Of a stretch of 27,028 bases of DNA, positions 1 through 20,794 are shown one piece after another. The stretch is from positions 120,001-147,028 of the forward strand of contig JAQGDQ010000370.1 in the NCBI GenBank assembly GCA_030141605.1, written 5' to 3'. How positions within the stretch are numbered: the first letter of the stretch is position 1; the number at the start of each line of letters is the position of its first letter. The notes under the pieces are model-generated. The model ran no database searches, had not been told where the DNA came from, and saw only the letters and a program-made list of their open reading frames with translations. The position numbers and the translations under genes were made by a program. The DNA comes from Tubiluchus corallicola (Eukaryota; Priapulida; Priapulimorpha; Priapulimorphida; Tubiluchidae).

Positions 1-351
1 TGAAGTTGTTACTGTTCGGAAAAGATGAATTTAACTATGTTGTTAACTGTAAAATATTCCAATGCATACATGACTTTATATTACGTACTAATCGCTTCCA
101 GTAGTTTCTATCTGATATGAAATGCATCAGTCTTAAATATTCATACGTTAATATTTTCTAACCGTCATTTTCTACTAATGTCTAATGTATTCTTGTAGTA
201 AAACTTGTCAGCTTGTGTAGTTATAGTCTATTCTTACTGTAAATGTTCTTGTAAATAGTGTATAAAGTCTGCTGTGGTGAGGATCCTAAATCATGTTGTT
301 CAAACTGTCTGATCCAATCCTGTAACAAATTACGTTTAAACTAAGTCTCAC
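1..351 (-). other. 5' part of Y-box intron 5
   Basis: This is intron sequence downstream of exon 5 on the minus strand. I see no further Y-box exon, branch-plus-acceptor combination or recognisable repeat, so the next exon must lie to the left of the window. Confidence 0.6.
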
Positions 352-11469
<11,118 letters not shown>

Positions 11470-11560
11470 GGTCCTAGATGTTGTTGGATCCTGTCCCGGT
11501 GTTAATAGGACGGTCTGCTTTGTTACCGGTGTTACTCTATCAAGATGGCTTCTTACACTC
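11470..11560 (-). promoter_or_regulatory. ybx: Y-box 5' UTR / TATA-less promoter region with YY1-type motif
   Basis: The minus strand directly upstream of the start codon has no TATA box. It is locally richer in C and G than its surroundings, with CCGGTAACA and CACCGGGACAG. GCCATCTTG (11549-11541, minus strand) fits the YY1 core GCCATnTTG, often found near start sites of TATA-less housekeeping promoters. The exact transcription start cannot be read from sequence, and an additional upstream exon is not excluded. Confidence 0.4.
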
Positions 11561-12547
11561 GTGGTTTAACTAAATCGCATACCGCATAGTTTACCGCTGC
11601 CCATGGGAATTCTCAGCAAGCTACATTGGGTTTTCTTTACGTGCACTTTAAACTGCGAGGTACTTTAATCAGAACTACTGCTTAACTTATGGTGTTTCAT
11701 AGGGTATAAAACTTTTGTTGGTGATATCAACAGTAATTTGTGCAGTAATGCACGAAACTGTTTCAATGAACCTCATGAACATCATTAAATTATGATATTC
11801 TTACTGATCATAACTATAAACCAGCTGAAAACGCAAAGGCAACTATATATAAGTTGGCGACGTGACGTTATACTTTGAAATAATGCTTGGGGGCTTACAA
11901 GGGGATACTAATTTAAAATCACTATCAGTTTGTATACAAGATATTCAAGATAAAATTTTCTTTTAAACCTTAAAGTAGGCTTAATTTAATGCAGAAAGGG
12001 TAAGAGTATACAGTTCACAACTGTGAACTTTGAAAATAATTAAATAATCAAAAGGAGATTGATGCTTTCAAAGACAATGATACAGATCATTATTAGAAAT
12101 AAAACTGCTAAAAGTCATAACAAGCAAAGATTTGTATGATAAAATCAAGGATAGGGTGAGTGTAGAACATTCCAGTTTTTTAGTTCGAATCGAATCTAAA
12201 ATTATAGATTCGAGTAATTCAACACTTCAGCCACATGTGTTCTTTAGGATTAAAATGCTCGAAACCGCATGCAATTAGCACAATTTTTAACTGGAGTTTC
12301 TGTCAAATTTTTTAACAAACTAACAATGGTGTTACTGCAGAATAATTTCAAATATTGTGCATAATCTTTGTAAGACCACTTTTTACCGGTGGTTTGAAAA
12401 CTTGTTCAAAAATCTTTCAAACTTAATTTGAATTCGATTCAGATTAAAAATATTGAAATTCGGTTTGATTTGAATTCGAAAGCCGTAAATTTGATACGAA
12501 TTCGCTTTCTAGTAGAGAATGCTGCGTTTCCTTCTTGTAAAAATGTG
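11561..12547. other. Intergenic-looking sequence upstream of Y-box gene
   Basis: No gene recognised. TTCGAATCGAATC (about 12185) and the inverted-looking TTTGAATTCGAA (about 12470) could be weak ends of a degenerate repeat, but no target duplication supports it. Confidence 0.35.
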
Positions 12548-12573
12548 ATAAATAAAGATACTTACTTACTTAT
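12548..12573 (+). mobile_element. Probable retroelement 3' end: AATAAA plus (ACTT)n tail
   Basis: GATAAATAAAGATACTTACT followed by TACTTATG is a polyadenylation-like signal followed at once by a 4-bp short repeat. The LINE end at 16223 has the same arrangement. The body of this element is not recognisable. Confidence 0.4.
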
Positions 12574-13459
12574 GTCGTTTGGCACATGTAGTAGGAACAC
12601 TCCTCTAGGATCACTTTGGCTTGTTTGTTCTGCTTAAATTACCTTAACAGTTAGATTTTTCTACTCTAACTGTTCGATTGTTTTAACACTTAACACTTTC
12701 TGAAATATTCTGGTTCAAATGCCTGGTAGTTCTATTTCTCATTGACAGTCTATAGAGACGTGTCCACGTTAGCCTTTACTTAATTTTATTTGAACTTAGA
12801 TTTAGAACTAATGATATTTTTTATTTGCAAAATGTTAACTCTTGTTTGATAATAGGAAATGTATGAAATGTGTTTTTGATCTGTGATACAATAGGATAAA
12901 CGTGTTTATGCTAGTCTAAATTATGCTAACGATATTTTTATTTATTGTTGTTGCTGTGCTTTGTATATTGATTATTGACATTGTTATGTCAGTTTGTTAA
13001 TATCTTATTATAAATTTTATGGCCAAGTTAGTTCATTGTTGTGTTTTTGTTTGACGATTTCTTTTTTGTAGGATCCTCAATACAACAGTTTCATATTTCA
13101 CAATACAGAGTAACAGAGTGCCTATGATAGTAATGTGGATAAATTTACAGCCAAAGTAGCTTAACATATGGGCAGGAATTGTTTTAGCATAATGTCTGCT
13201 CTCCATTTTTTTTAATAACCAAGTCAATTATTCTCAAGCCTGTTCACAGTTGAGATTTAACTGGTGGGAGAAAGCTGAATAGAAGAACAAGGACACAGTA
13301 AAAATGGCATTTCAGCCAACTGCTTTATTTGGAGTCATTATCAGAGGAAGTGAAGCTATACCTACGCAATGCACAATAATGTACAAAAATGTAGAATAAT
13401 ATTGTACAATACGTACAATAATGTTTTTAAACTTTGACAATAAATGTGTATATTTTTAC
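12574..13459. other. AT-rich sequence, no gene identified
   Basis: A minus-strand frame at 13227-13033 would encode a peptide with one hydrophobic stretch (FIHITIIGTLLLCIV), but it has no family resemblance and no supporting splice site or Kozak ATG. I do not call it. Confidence 0.4.
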
Positions 13460-13556
13460 CTTCAGCTTGCCTTTACCTTCAACAAAAAATGTTTTGAATT
13501 CTTGCTCTGTTCTCAATGTACGCTTAAGTTTATATGTTCGTTGTGCATTTACAGAA
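13460..13556 (-). CDS. Candidate internal exon, protein unknown
   Basis: On the minus strand, TTCTTATTCTTTGCAG precedes 97 nt that stay open in only one frame, then GTAAAAAT follows. The frame, after one base completing a split codon, reads SVNAQRTYKLKRTLRTEQEF then KTFFVEGKGKLK. The two other frames contain stops. Composition is basic and helix-like, as in real exons. I do not recognise the protein and could not place partner exons with matching phase. If real, it belongs to a gene upstream of, and parallel to, the Y-box gene. A chance open stretch with good splice sites is quite possible. Confidence 0.35.
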
Positions 13557-13810
13557 CTGCAAAGAATAAGAATAGAATTTAGTTAATTATCACTGCAGTT
13601 AATTAAGTTCTAGCTTTATTCAGTGTAGTTGCGTAAATATGTAGAGAGCCAAAAAAACTAATGAACATTATTATTTTAGTCATGTAACTACAGTATTGAG
13701 AAAAAAGCTAGACCTCAATACAGTTACTGTGCTGTTTTGTTTAAGGTTTAATACTGGCTTAATTAGGTTGTGTGAATCGGGCCTTTATGCAATCTTAATA
13801 AAGGAAATTC

Positions 13811-14010
13811 TAGTACAGTAACTGGTTCCATGCTGGGCCAGCACTGGTTCCGAGAATTGGGCCGGTTGAAATTGTGGTGTGCAAACGATTACTGGCCCGG
13901 AACAGGCAAGTTACTGTGGCCCGGTTACCAGTTTTGGCTTGCCTGTACTGGGCCAATTCCGCAATTGCCATAATGCCAGTAATGGCCCACAACTCGCCCA
14001 TAAAGTCAAT
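13811..14010. repeat. GGCC-rich island of degenerate short repeats
   Basis: TACTGGGCCA, ACTGGCCCGG, TGTGGCCCGG and TAATGGCCCA recur in both orientations in about 200 bp within AT-rich surroundings. The open frame on the minus strand (14043-13810) only reflects this repeat. It may be a remnant of a dispersed element; no terminal repeats or target duplication were found. Confidence 0.5.
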
Positions 14011-15307
14011 GTTTACTAGGTTTCGTTCATTAGTATGGATCAACGTGAATTAAATCGCTGGAGCAGTAACTGATAAAGTAATTATATGTCAAACCTTATG
14101 TATCAAGTTTTCATTATTTATATATTTATTAACTATAATTAGAGTTAAATAAATAAATTATTTATTGTAGCCTTAGTATGATTTCCCTCACAATTGAATC
14201 CTACAATTTACTTTATGCCTGTCTTTCTGACCTATAGACGGCGCCACATATTATTTACATTTTCCATTTTCTGTGTAACATATAAATTAAAATATTACGT
14301 AATGAATTTTACTTTATCGAACTTCGGAGATATGCTGTTATGATTCTATATGTATGAATTTTATTGCAGATTAATTTCTTATTTAGTTGACAGATTTATA
14401 CGTTATGGTATTATACCTTAACTTCATCTGTTCTCGTGTTGTGGGCCCTTCGAATCTGCCACAATTTCGCAAACTGTTGAGGAGAGAACCGTGTTGTGGT
14501 TAGGGCTCTTAGACCTCGCAAGCAAGTATTTGGAAAAATTCTTTGGATGCTGGTTAGTAGCAGTGGCATTTAAACCCGCGAAACTGGGAAACTGAAGTTT
14601 TAGTTTTACTTTTAGCCTGCAACTTCTTTAAAAGCTTTTAAAACTAAAAGTTTTATTTTCATTAATTATCTTTATACTTTAAGCTTATTTATCGCCATAT
14701 TGCAATGTTGTTGTTGTTGTTGTATTTTGTATTTATGGACGTTTATGTATTTTTCATAGTTGTGTTCTTCTGTCATTAGTGTCATTTTGTTTACTTGTCT
14801 TTCTGAGAAGGGTGGTTGACTCGCTAACCTTTGGTTTTTCACCACACTTTATCACGGTGCTGTCTTCTATTTGTCGGGCATGCGCACCTGACAAAAAGGC
14901 TCCATTGCCAATCTTAGTAGATTCACTGAGCCGCTCGTAGCTTTGACAGTTTAAAGAAATTTGAGTATGTGAGGTATTGTTATTTAATGTAAGCTTTGAT
15001 ATAAAAAAACTGTTGTAATTTTCAATATTTTAGAGCATACTTTATTCTGAAGTACTGTCCACACAATTGTCCGGTTTTATTTTAATAAGATTGCTTTTCG
15101 AGTAGGTACTAAACAGTTATGTAGGTGCTATCGGTGACGAGCTGTTATGAGAATTTGTAATTCGAACACAACTTGTGACTTAAACAACATTCAAATTGGT
15201 GACCACCTTTGAAGATGAAGGAGGTTCCTACATACCGTTTGCACTGAATGTGTAGCAATAATCCATAAAAATATGGGAAAAAGTACAGAAATATACAGGT
15301 CTAGATA
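14011..15307. other. Region without assignable genes
   Basis: Contains GTTGTTGTTGTTGTTGT at 14707. Two minus-strand stretches without ATG stay open for more than 60 codons (about 15000-14763 and 14600-14428), but neither is recognisable and phases do not join them to 13556. GTTGTGGTTAGGGCTCTTAG (about 14494) has a loose tRNA box A look without a box B. TTTGTCGGGCATGCGCACCTGACAAA (at 14871) is a near-palindrome. Confidence 0.35.
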
Positions 15308-15394
15308 CACCTCCAGCTTCGGCTATAAGGGACATCGGTTAAAAGGGATGGTTCTTTCCGGTCCCGAGGTGCCCCTTATATCTGAGGTTGACTG
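15308..15394 (-). mobile_element. pogo/Tigger-type terminus, fragment
   Basis: Read from 15394 on the minus strand: CAGTCAACCTCAGATATAAG, then CACCTCGGGACCGGAAAG and further ATAAGGGAC motifs. CAGT...CCTC...ATAA ends are typical of pogo/Tigger (Tc1-mariner superfamily) elements, and a TA dinucleotide follows at 15395. The other end is not present, so this is a single-ended fragment. Confidence 0.6.
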
Positions 15395-15840
15395 TATGTT
15401 GATACGCCTATCAAATGGGACTGCTAGGTCTATTATGCAGATCTATTTCTAGTACTGTTGGTTAGAAATACACCTTGCAGGTGTACGTGAGGTCTGTGGA
15501 ATTGTTGAGTTAGTGATTAAGATTTAGTTAGGTATTCTGGTCGTTATTGTTGTCACATCTATACAAATTTATGAACACATGTGGAGACATGTCTATATTG
15601 ATTGTTCTTCTGGACCTTGTTAATATGGCCCTCTACATTTGGACATTTTTACATTTTGCGTTTTTTCAGTAAAATGGTAGCTGCTACTGCTGTCGCAATT
15701 GTACAAATTTAAGAATATGATCCTACATGGATATCGAACGTTCTTTCTAATCAGTCAAAGTCTTTTTCTTGCTTGTTTGATGGCCTGAGTTTTATGAAAG
15801 ACAAGCTATTATCCATATAAAACAAAACAAGTTCAGATTT
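15395..15840. other. Non-coding stretch with a diverged internal duplication
   Basis: GTCACATCTATACAAATTTA near 15553 and GTCGCAATTGTACAAATTTA near 15692 begin loosely similar blocks of about 60 bp. No coding signal is seen. Confidence 0.3.
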
Positions 15841-16238
15841 AGTTTAAATTTCAACTTGGTCTCTGAGTGCATTATTAGACATGTTGTAATCTATGGCACA
15901 TTTGTATGAAACTAGGGTCGCAAAGAGAGCGCAAGTTATCATGAAAGATGAATTCCATCCAGGTAATAAATACTTTGAAATGCTCCCCTTTTGTCGTAGA
16001 TTCCGCTCAATTAATGCTAAGAACTTTAAATTCTTTCTATCCCATTGCAATTCACACCAAAAACATTAAATTTCAGTAAATCTCCAATATTAATTCTTTA
16101 TATCGCTGTACAACTGATTGAATTATTTGTGTTAATCTCCTTGTTGTTTCTATAAGTTACTGCAGTACGTAAAACCACGTAAATTTCAGTGTATGTAATA
16201 TGCTATAATGACAATAAATTGCTTACTTACTTACTTAC
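15841..16238 (+). mobile_element. LINE 3' end with (TTAC)n tail
   Basis: A plus-strand reading at about 15890-16070 gives LYETRVAKRAQVIMKDEFHP then LPFCRRFRSINAKNFKFFLS. This matches the end of a widespread invertebrate non-LTR family, known as R-A-IM-D-HPL...LPSGRR(F/Y)R...R.SF. Several conserved residues are changed (for example LPSG to LPFC). A short 3' UTR ends AATAAATTGC followed by TTAC repeats (16223-16238). It is a severely 5'-truncated copy of a different family from those at 1300 and 3856. The minus-strand frame on top of it is a shadow. Confidence 0.7.
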
Positions 16239-16254
16239 AGTCACAAAGACCATT

Positions 16255-16364
16255 GTTGCCTAGATATAATGTTTAAGCTGTTAGTGTTATGTGAAATGTG
16301 CCAGCTACATGTTCATGCATCTGTTGTTTTGTTGATACCTGTAGTTGGCACATCTGTAGGCAAC
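16255..16364. mobile_element. Short hairpin / MITE-like element
   Basis: GTTGCCTA at 16255 is matched inverted by TAGGCAAC ending 16364. Further in, AATGTGCCAGCTACAT is matched by CTGTAGTTGGCACAT. About 110 bp, no coding capacity and no clear target duplication. Confidence 0.4.
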
Positions 16365-16547
16365 ATACGCTAACAATCTAATTTAAACTGGTAAATTTTG
16401 GGTGAAATGCAAACCCTGGTCAGGTTATCCATCCAGCTGTGGATGTAGATTTTCGTAGAGAGAGAGAGGATGCATGCACAGCCAAACAAGGCTAAGACAC
16501 CCCTGCTGATTCAGTGGCTCATTTTACAGAGATATAAGATGCAGTAT

Positions 16548-16592
16548 AACATCATGATATATATATATCATGATGTTCATAGTGTAAATACA

Positions 16593-16630
<38 letters not shown>

Positions 16631-16687
16631 ACACACACATACATATATATATGTATATGTATATATTTACACTATGAACATCATGAT
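16548..16687. repeat. Nested palindrome and long inverted repeat around (CA)n
   Basis: Bases 16548-16577 form a perfect 30-bp palindrome centred on (AT)n (AACATCATGATATAT and its complement). Bases 16567-16590 (ATCATGATGTTCATAGTGTA...) are perfectly complementary to 16664-16687. The 73-bp loop holds (CA)n (16591-16641) and (TA)n. Confidence 0.95.
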
Positions 16688-16765
16688 CTCAGTGAGTAGC
16701 CCGTCATTGAATGCTAAATTCCGTGTTTCTGGATGACAAAATATATAAAAAACACAGAGAGAAAT

Positions 16766-16778
16766 GGGGGGGGGGGGG
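16766..16778. repeat. Poly-G run
   Basis: Thirteen consecutive G on the plus strand. Around it (16780-16900) the sequence is locally GC-richer, and a minus-strand open frame (16903-16667) crosses it; I could not assign that frame. Confidence 0.9.
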
Positions 16779-17053
16779 CTAAGTTGGGCGCGGCTGTCAG
16801 TGACAAGAAATTGGGCTGCATAGGCGAGGCTTGGCGTCTGCCACCAACCTGTGTATTCCTCTTCATTCCTGTGTAGCCGATTACAATTTTTGCTTTCAGT
16901 CACCTGCTGAAAGAGTACATTCCGTAACAGTAAACTAAATACACTTACTAATTGCTAAAATGAATAATTCAGTCTTGTTGATACTTTTCTCTATTTGTAA
17001 ATTATTATCCTATAGTGTGGGAACTTCAGCACTTGTTTAATTCTTTACATAAG

Positions 17054-17815
17054 ATTAGCCAGGGCTCCACAAATGGGAGAAGTTTACATGAGCTTAGCCA
17101 GCAGGGGTGGAATTAGGGGGGAGGGGGGTGGCATATGCCCCCCTGTCAAAATTTGTGCCCCCCTGCAAATAAATTTTTTAATTTAATCGGACAAATAATG
17201 TTTTTTGCAGTGAAAATTGCAGTTCGCATGTAATCATTTTCAATATGAATTAGGATTAGGTAAAAAAATGTTTGGTAGCTTCAGTGTGCGTGCAGACAAA
17301 ACTCAATGTGCATAGAGGTGCCTATCACAGTGTAGGCCTACAGGGACCACACACAGTTACAGGCTCTACACACAGGCCAACAGGTCTGTGTACACAGCTA
17401 TAGGATGCTGGTGTAGCAGCGGTACCATGCTGAAATTTGAGACTTTTTGAAAACTTTTAGACTTTTTTGTCCAAGGAAGTATCGTTCCACATTTTATTTT
17501 GACATTTCCTGCGTATTATTTTCTTAAAACTTGTGTGTGATAAATTTCGGTAAATAACAATTTAGTTAGAGGCACATTAATAACGTTAGGTTTACTGAGA
17601 GTTAATTTCCTCGTTATTGCTCTGTCCGCTACACATGCTAATTATAGGCCTGCATGCAGTGTAAAGGGGGTTAAAAATAGCCTTAACCATTATTTAACCA
17701 CTTCGGATACCTCGCCCCCCCCAGAAGAATTCCCCTCCCCCCTGCTTGCCACATCTAGTTCCGGCCCTGTTAGCCAGGGCTCCAGAAATGGGAGAAGTTC
17801 ACATGAGCTTGGACA
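17054..17815 (+). repeat. 39-bp tandem duplication split by the hAT insertion
   Basis: TTAGCCAGGGCTCCACAAAT... at 17055-17093 is followed by a second copy starting TTAGCCAG at 17094, cut by the transposon, and resuming GGCTCCAGAAATGGG at 17778. The copies differ by a few substitutions; 39 bp keeps frame. Confidence 0.9.
17102..17769. mobile_element. hAT-type element, 668 bp, perfect 8-bp target duplication
   Basis: The ends CAGGGGTGGAATTAG and, inverted, CAGGGCCGGAACTAG match at 12 of 15 positions. TTAGCCAG flanks both sides exactly (17094-17101 and 17770-17777). G-rich then C-rich subterminal blocks are present. No transposase frame is present. The perfect duplication suggests a fairly young insertion. 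Confidence 0.95.
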
Positions 17816-18392
17816 GAGCTCAAAAACAGAAGAGTGTAATGCAAACAGAAGAGAGAAAGAAACAAGTAGAAGGGAAACAAGCTGCTGACAGAGAGTTCCA
17901 AAGAGCTGATGTCCGGGGAAAAAATTTAACAGAGTTTTCAGACTTCGACATTGCTTGTTAGAATATAAATTTTAAATTCCACATGGCAGCCAAAAACAAC
18001 ATAATTTGTTCATGTGCTTTGTGTTGGCCAGATTTTTTATTGGTGTAACCTCGCTAAATTCTAGTCACTGTTACACAAATCATTTATGATTCCGTGTATA
18101 ACTGGAGACCGGTTTTACGACATTCCAATAAACTGTGGACATGTAAGCAGAAGATTTTTTAATAGCTTATACAGAAGCTAAATGCATTTACTTGTGACAC
18201 CTTGAACTGTTATGCGTTGCCTTGATTTTTTTTAAAAATAAATTGTAAGTATGCCGTTAGTTATTGTGAAAGTAATAAATTTACTTGAATGAACTGGAAC
18301 TTCCAGTTAAATTTCTAATATGGTAATAGATCACATTAATCAATTAATATATTTAGCAATTCTAGTTCTATATGTATAGCAATTTAGCAATA

Positions 18393-18906
18393 CAGTCTAG
18401 CCTCGTTATCTCGCCCCTCGTTATGCCGCCAAACTCGTCTCTCGCCATAGAAAGTACCAGAACGGATTTCCTGCTTTGATATTTACCTCGTTAAGTCGCC
18501 ACCCTCGCTTCTCGCCCTCGCCATGTCATGCTAGGATGAGTGCTTATGTAGATTATATTCGTTATGTCGCCAAACAGACAAACTCAGAGGTGAATCGATC
18601 AATACATATACGGCGTGTCGATCAACATAACCGCAGTATGTAGACAACGCTGCTGTACTCGATAGACAGACATAATTAATCTAGTGTGTGTCTCACCAGG
18701 ATTAGATTAGGAGTGCTGTGGTTGGTTAATGTGCAGAGAAACTAAAGCGTCACCGATATCCTTACTCTACAACACCAAAGCTATAGAGTATATATTATGT
18801 ATATACATATAGACTAACTTCGTTATATTCCCGTTATCTCGCCATACTCGCCTCTCGCCAAAAATTTGCCCCAGACGGACAGTGGTGAGATAACGAGACT
18901 AGACTG
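18393..18906. mobile_element. pogo/Tigger-type MITE, 514 bp, TA target duplication
   Basis: CAGTCTAGCCTCGTTATCTC at the left end is matched by the right end inverted (CAGTCTAGTCTCGTTATCTC), one mismatch in 20. TA lies on both sides (18391-18392 and 18907-18908), as expected for the Tc1-mariner superfamily. Subterminal motifs of the type CTCGTTATCTCGCC and CTCTCGCC recur inside both ends. There is no transposase. CTCGTTAT-type ends are characteristic of non-autonomous pogo/Tigger elements. Confidence 0.94.
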
Positions 18907-18959
18907 TATTTAGCAATGTTCAATTGATAGGAGTGGTTTTACACTAGTAAAGTTACATA

Positions 18960-19131
18960 ATAATATAATAGTGATGTAAAGTCTATTGCAAAATTTAACC
19001 AAAACAACTCTACATTGGTCATCATGATATTTGCGTATGGGCTGTACTGGCTTACTGAAAAGAAGAACCGCCTAACTGGTTTTTCGTATGAAGAAATTCG
19101 TCAGATTTTGTATTATATTCTCACTAAATAA
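18960..19131 (+). other. Short coding-like stretch, unidentified
   Basis: A plus-strand frame open from about 18960 to the TAA at 19131 reads (from the ATG at 19024) MIFAYGLYWLTEKKNRLTGF then SYEEIRQILYYILTK. It looks protein-like (a hydrophobic segment, then a charged helix) but is short. It lacks an obvious acceptor and matches nothing I know. It could be a terminal exon or a transposon remnant. Confidence 0.25.
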
Positions 19132-19319
19132 TGTAAATATTCTACTTATATAAGCATATCAAAAGGCGTGTTTGACGTTCAGGCAATAAACCTGATGCAA
19201 TTTCTTAAATTTGCTATGACGGACATCACCGGTCAAGGTCACAGATGATTCTAAAATTAGTCCTAAAAATTAGAATGTTTGGCCTGCTAAACATTTAGCC
19301 TGCTAAAATAGCTAAACAT

Positions 19320-19870
19320 TTTATAATATATCAAGGACCAAAAGTCTGGAATGAGATTTGTCAATCTGCAAAAAATAGCAGATCTATTACTAGATTTAAA
19401 ATAATGCTAAAAAATCAAATTTTAAGTAAGTATCAGTGAGTAATAAAAATTTCTATCAGTGTCCATCCTCACAGTAGTTGCAAAACAGTGGTGTTAACTT
19501 AATCAAGTTATTTTAATTTTACATACTATTAAAAAATAATAGTCTTTCTATCTTTTATATCATGCCATATATGAGTTTCATTCATTACATCATTCCATTT
19601 TAAGCACTAACGTTTTTTTTATCACGATTCACTTTAAATTTTCAGATTATCTCCATTACTTTTTTTCTATCACTGTGTGGGACAATCTAACAAGCGCTGC
19701 TTTTTGATTGCCCACAACACATTTACATTCGTGTATAAGTAAATAGTGTTTGAGGCTTTTCCTGTGCAGTATTTTTTATTTGTATTATATCCATTGTAGG
19801 CCCTTTCACTGATATTGTATATGTAACCTGTAAATGTGTATGGTGAAATAAATGACTATGACTATGACTA
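19320..19870 (+). mobile_element. LINE 3' end with (TGACTA)n tail
   Basis: A plus-strand reading from about 19325 gives IIYQGPKVWNEICQSAKNSR then SITRFKIMLKNQILSKYQ and a stop. YQGPKVWNE...S...FK..LK is the conserved extreme C-terminus of CR1/Jockey-like non-LTR elements. About 420 bp of 3' UTR end in AATAAA (19847-19852), then TGACTATGACTATGACTA. It is 5'-truncated to a few dozen codons. It belongs to the same broad C-terminal type as the fragment at 1300-1830 but has a different tail. Confidence 0.8.
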
Positions 19871-20024
19871 AATACTCCTAAATGATAGTACTGTACCGAG
19901 ATAGTGATAGCATACTCTTGTTGGTTCCCACACATGACGGTTACAACAGCCAAACAATAGCTGACAGACATCAAAACAAAAGATTCTGTCACAGATCAGG
20001 AATTACATAATTGAATGTTCATCC

Positions 20025-20489
20025 CAGGGATGAGAATTTTCCCCTGATACGCGGAATTCTGAGTTTTTGGAAAAACAGTAGTGCTATTTTTGTAAATTCG
20101 TTGAGAAAATTTTTACCGTCCCAGCACATTATTTCACAAACTGACCGCTAGTTGGCAGGCCGTCACTTTGTTTACATCACGTACATCAGTGTAACCACGT
20201 GTAGATCTCTATGTATAAAAATATAGAATCAATTGTGCGGAGTTATTTGAGTCAATTGCAGACAGTTTTTATATACTTTTGCATAGGAGCGGCCAGTACT
20301 TAGGCGTTTTTGAGACAATTAGGTATCATGTATCCTTGATAGTTGATTATTTTGAATTATGCATGAAACAATGTAACTGATATTTTAAGTCCACTTAAAG
20401 GTTCTATACGGTGGCAAAATTGCAATTTGTTGCTTCGCCCCATGGGGCCTACGCGGCAATTTTTTTGCAATTTGTCATTCTCGTTCCTG
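20025..20489 (+). mobile_element. CAGGGATGAGAA MITE family, copy B, with 8-bp target duplication
   Basis: Ends: CAGGGATGAGAAT and, inverted, CAGGAACGAGAAT. Flanks are GTTCATCC (20017-20024) and GTTCACCC (20490-20497), an 8-bp duplication with one change, which supports hAT superfamily. The 465-bp body is collinear with copy C at 26012, including TTATTTCACAAACTGACC and CAATTGTGCGGAGTTATTTG, and has no coding capacity. Confidence 0.9.
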
Positions 20490-20497
20490 GTTCACCC

Positions 20498-20790
20498 ATA
20501 AGCTATGCCATTGTCTGCTGGAGCAGAAGCATCACAGACCCTAATTTAGCCTCTGTCTGACCAGTGCAGCCAGGTAGCCACAGTATGTAAAGCAGCTGTC
20601 CAGCCAGTTTGCTTCAATCAATTTTTTGCCATGATACAAGCGGATAAACAGGAAGTGTCTTGCTGTTTTGAAGGCTTTTTGATGACCTGGAATTGTTTTC
20701 ATTGAATAATTTCATTATAAACATGTAAAGTAGGCACTGTTTATTAGATTCATGTTTAATTTGGTCGAAACACTTCCATCCCAAAGTCTA
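20498..20790. other. Spacer, nothing recognised
   Basis: No coding or repeat signal beyond ordinary AT-rich DNA. Confidence 0.3.
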
Positions 20791-20794
20791 TTAA

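Larger units (their letters stand above)
17017..17885 (+). pseudogene. Candidate terminal exon interrupted by a hAT element
   Basis: After a plausible acceptor (TTATTATCCTATAG, ending 17016) the plus strand reads WELQHLFNSLHKISQGSTNG then RSLHELSQ. Two 39-bp, 13-codon units (GSTNGRSLHELSQ and GSRNGRSSHELGQ) follow one another. The hAT element at 17102-17769 lies exactly between them. With it in place the reading stops after QGWN; if it were absent the frame would run on to a TGA at 17883. A second frame (MGEVHMSLDRAQKQ..., stop at 17961) is also open across the same region, so the frame choice is uncertain. AATAAA at 18127 could be its polyadenylation signal. I do not recognise the protein, and no upstream exon was placed. 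Confidence 0.35.

Noticed and set aside
12184-12505. Element with TTCGAAT ends
   Set aside because: Inverted match too short and interrupted; no target duplication.
12562-12640. Terminal exon on the minus strand (KQAKVILEECSYYMCQTT, stop)
   Set aside because: Weak acceptor, and the plus strand is equally open; phase fits the 13460 exon but that alone is not enough.
13033-13227. Small membrane protein on the minus strand
   Set aside because: Listed start is a TTG, no splice or Kozak support and no family resemblance; one hydrophobic run arises easily in AT-rich DNA.
13270-13390. Penelope-like / hammerhead ribozyme signature on the minus strand (CTGATAATGACTCC...GGCTGAAAT)
   Set aside because: The catalytic core does not match (CTGANGA required) and no RT or GIY-YIG remnant is nearby.
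14487-14535. tRNA-derived SINE head (GTTGTGGTTAGGGCTCTTAG)
   Set aside because: Only a loose box A; no box B, no cloverleaf and no tail found.
14428-15000. Two ATG-less open stretches on the minus strand as exons
   Set aside because: Open for more than 60 codons each, but no donor matches the phase of the 13460-13556 exon convincingly; expected by chance in a window of this size.
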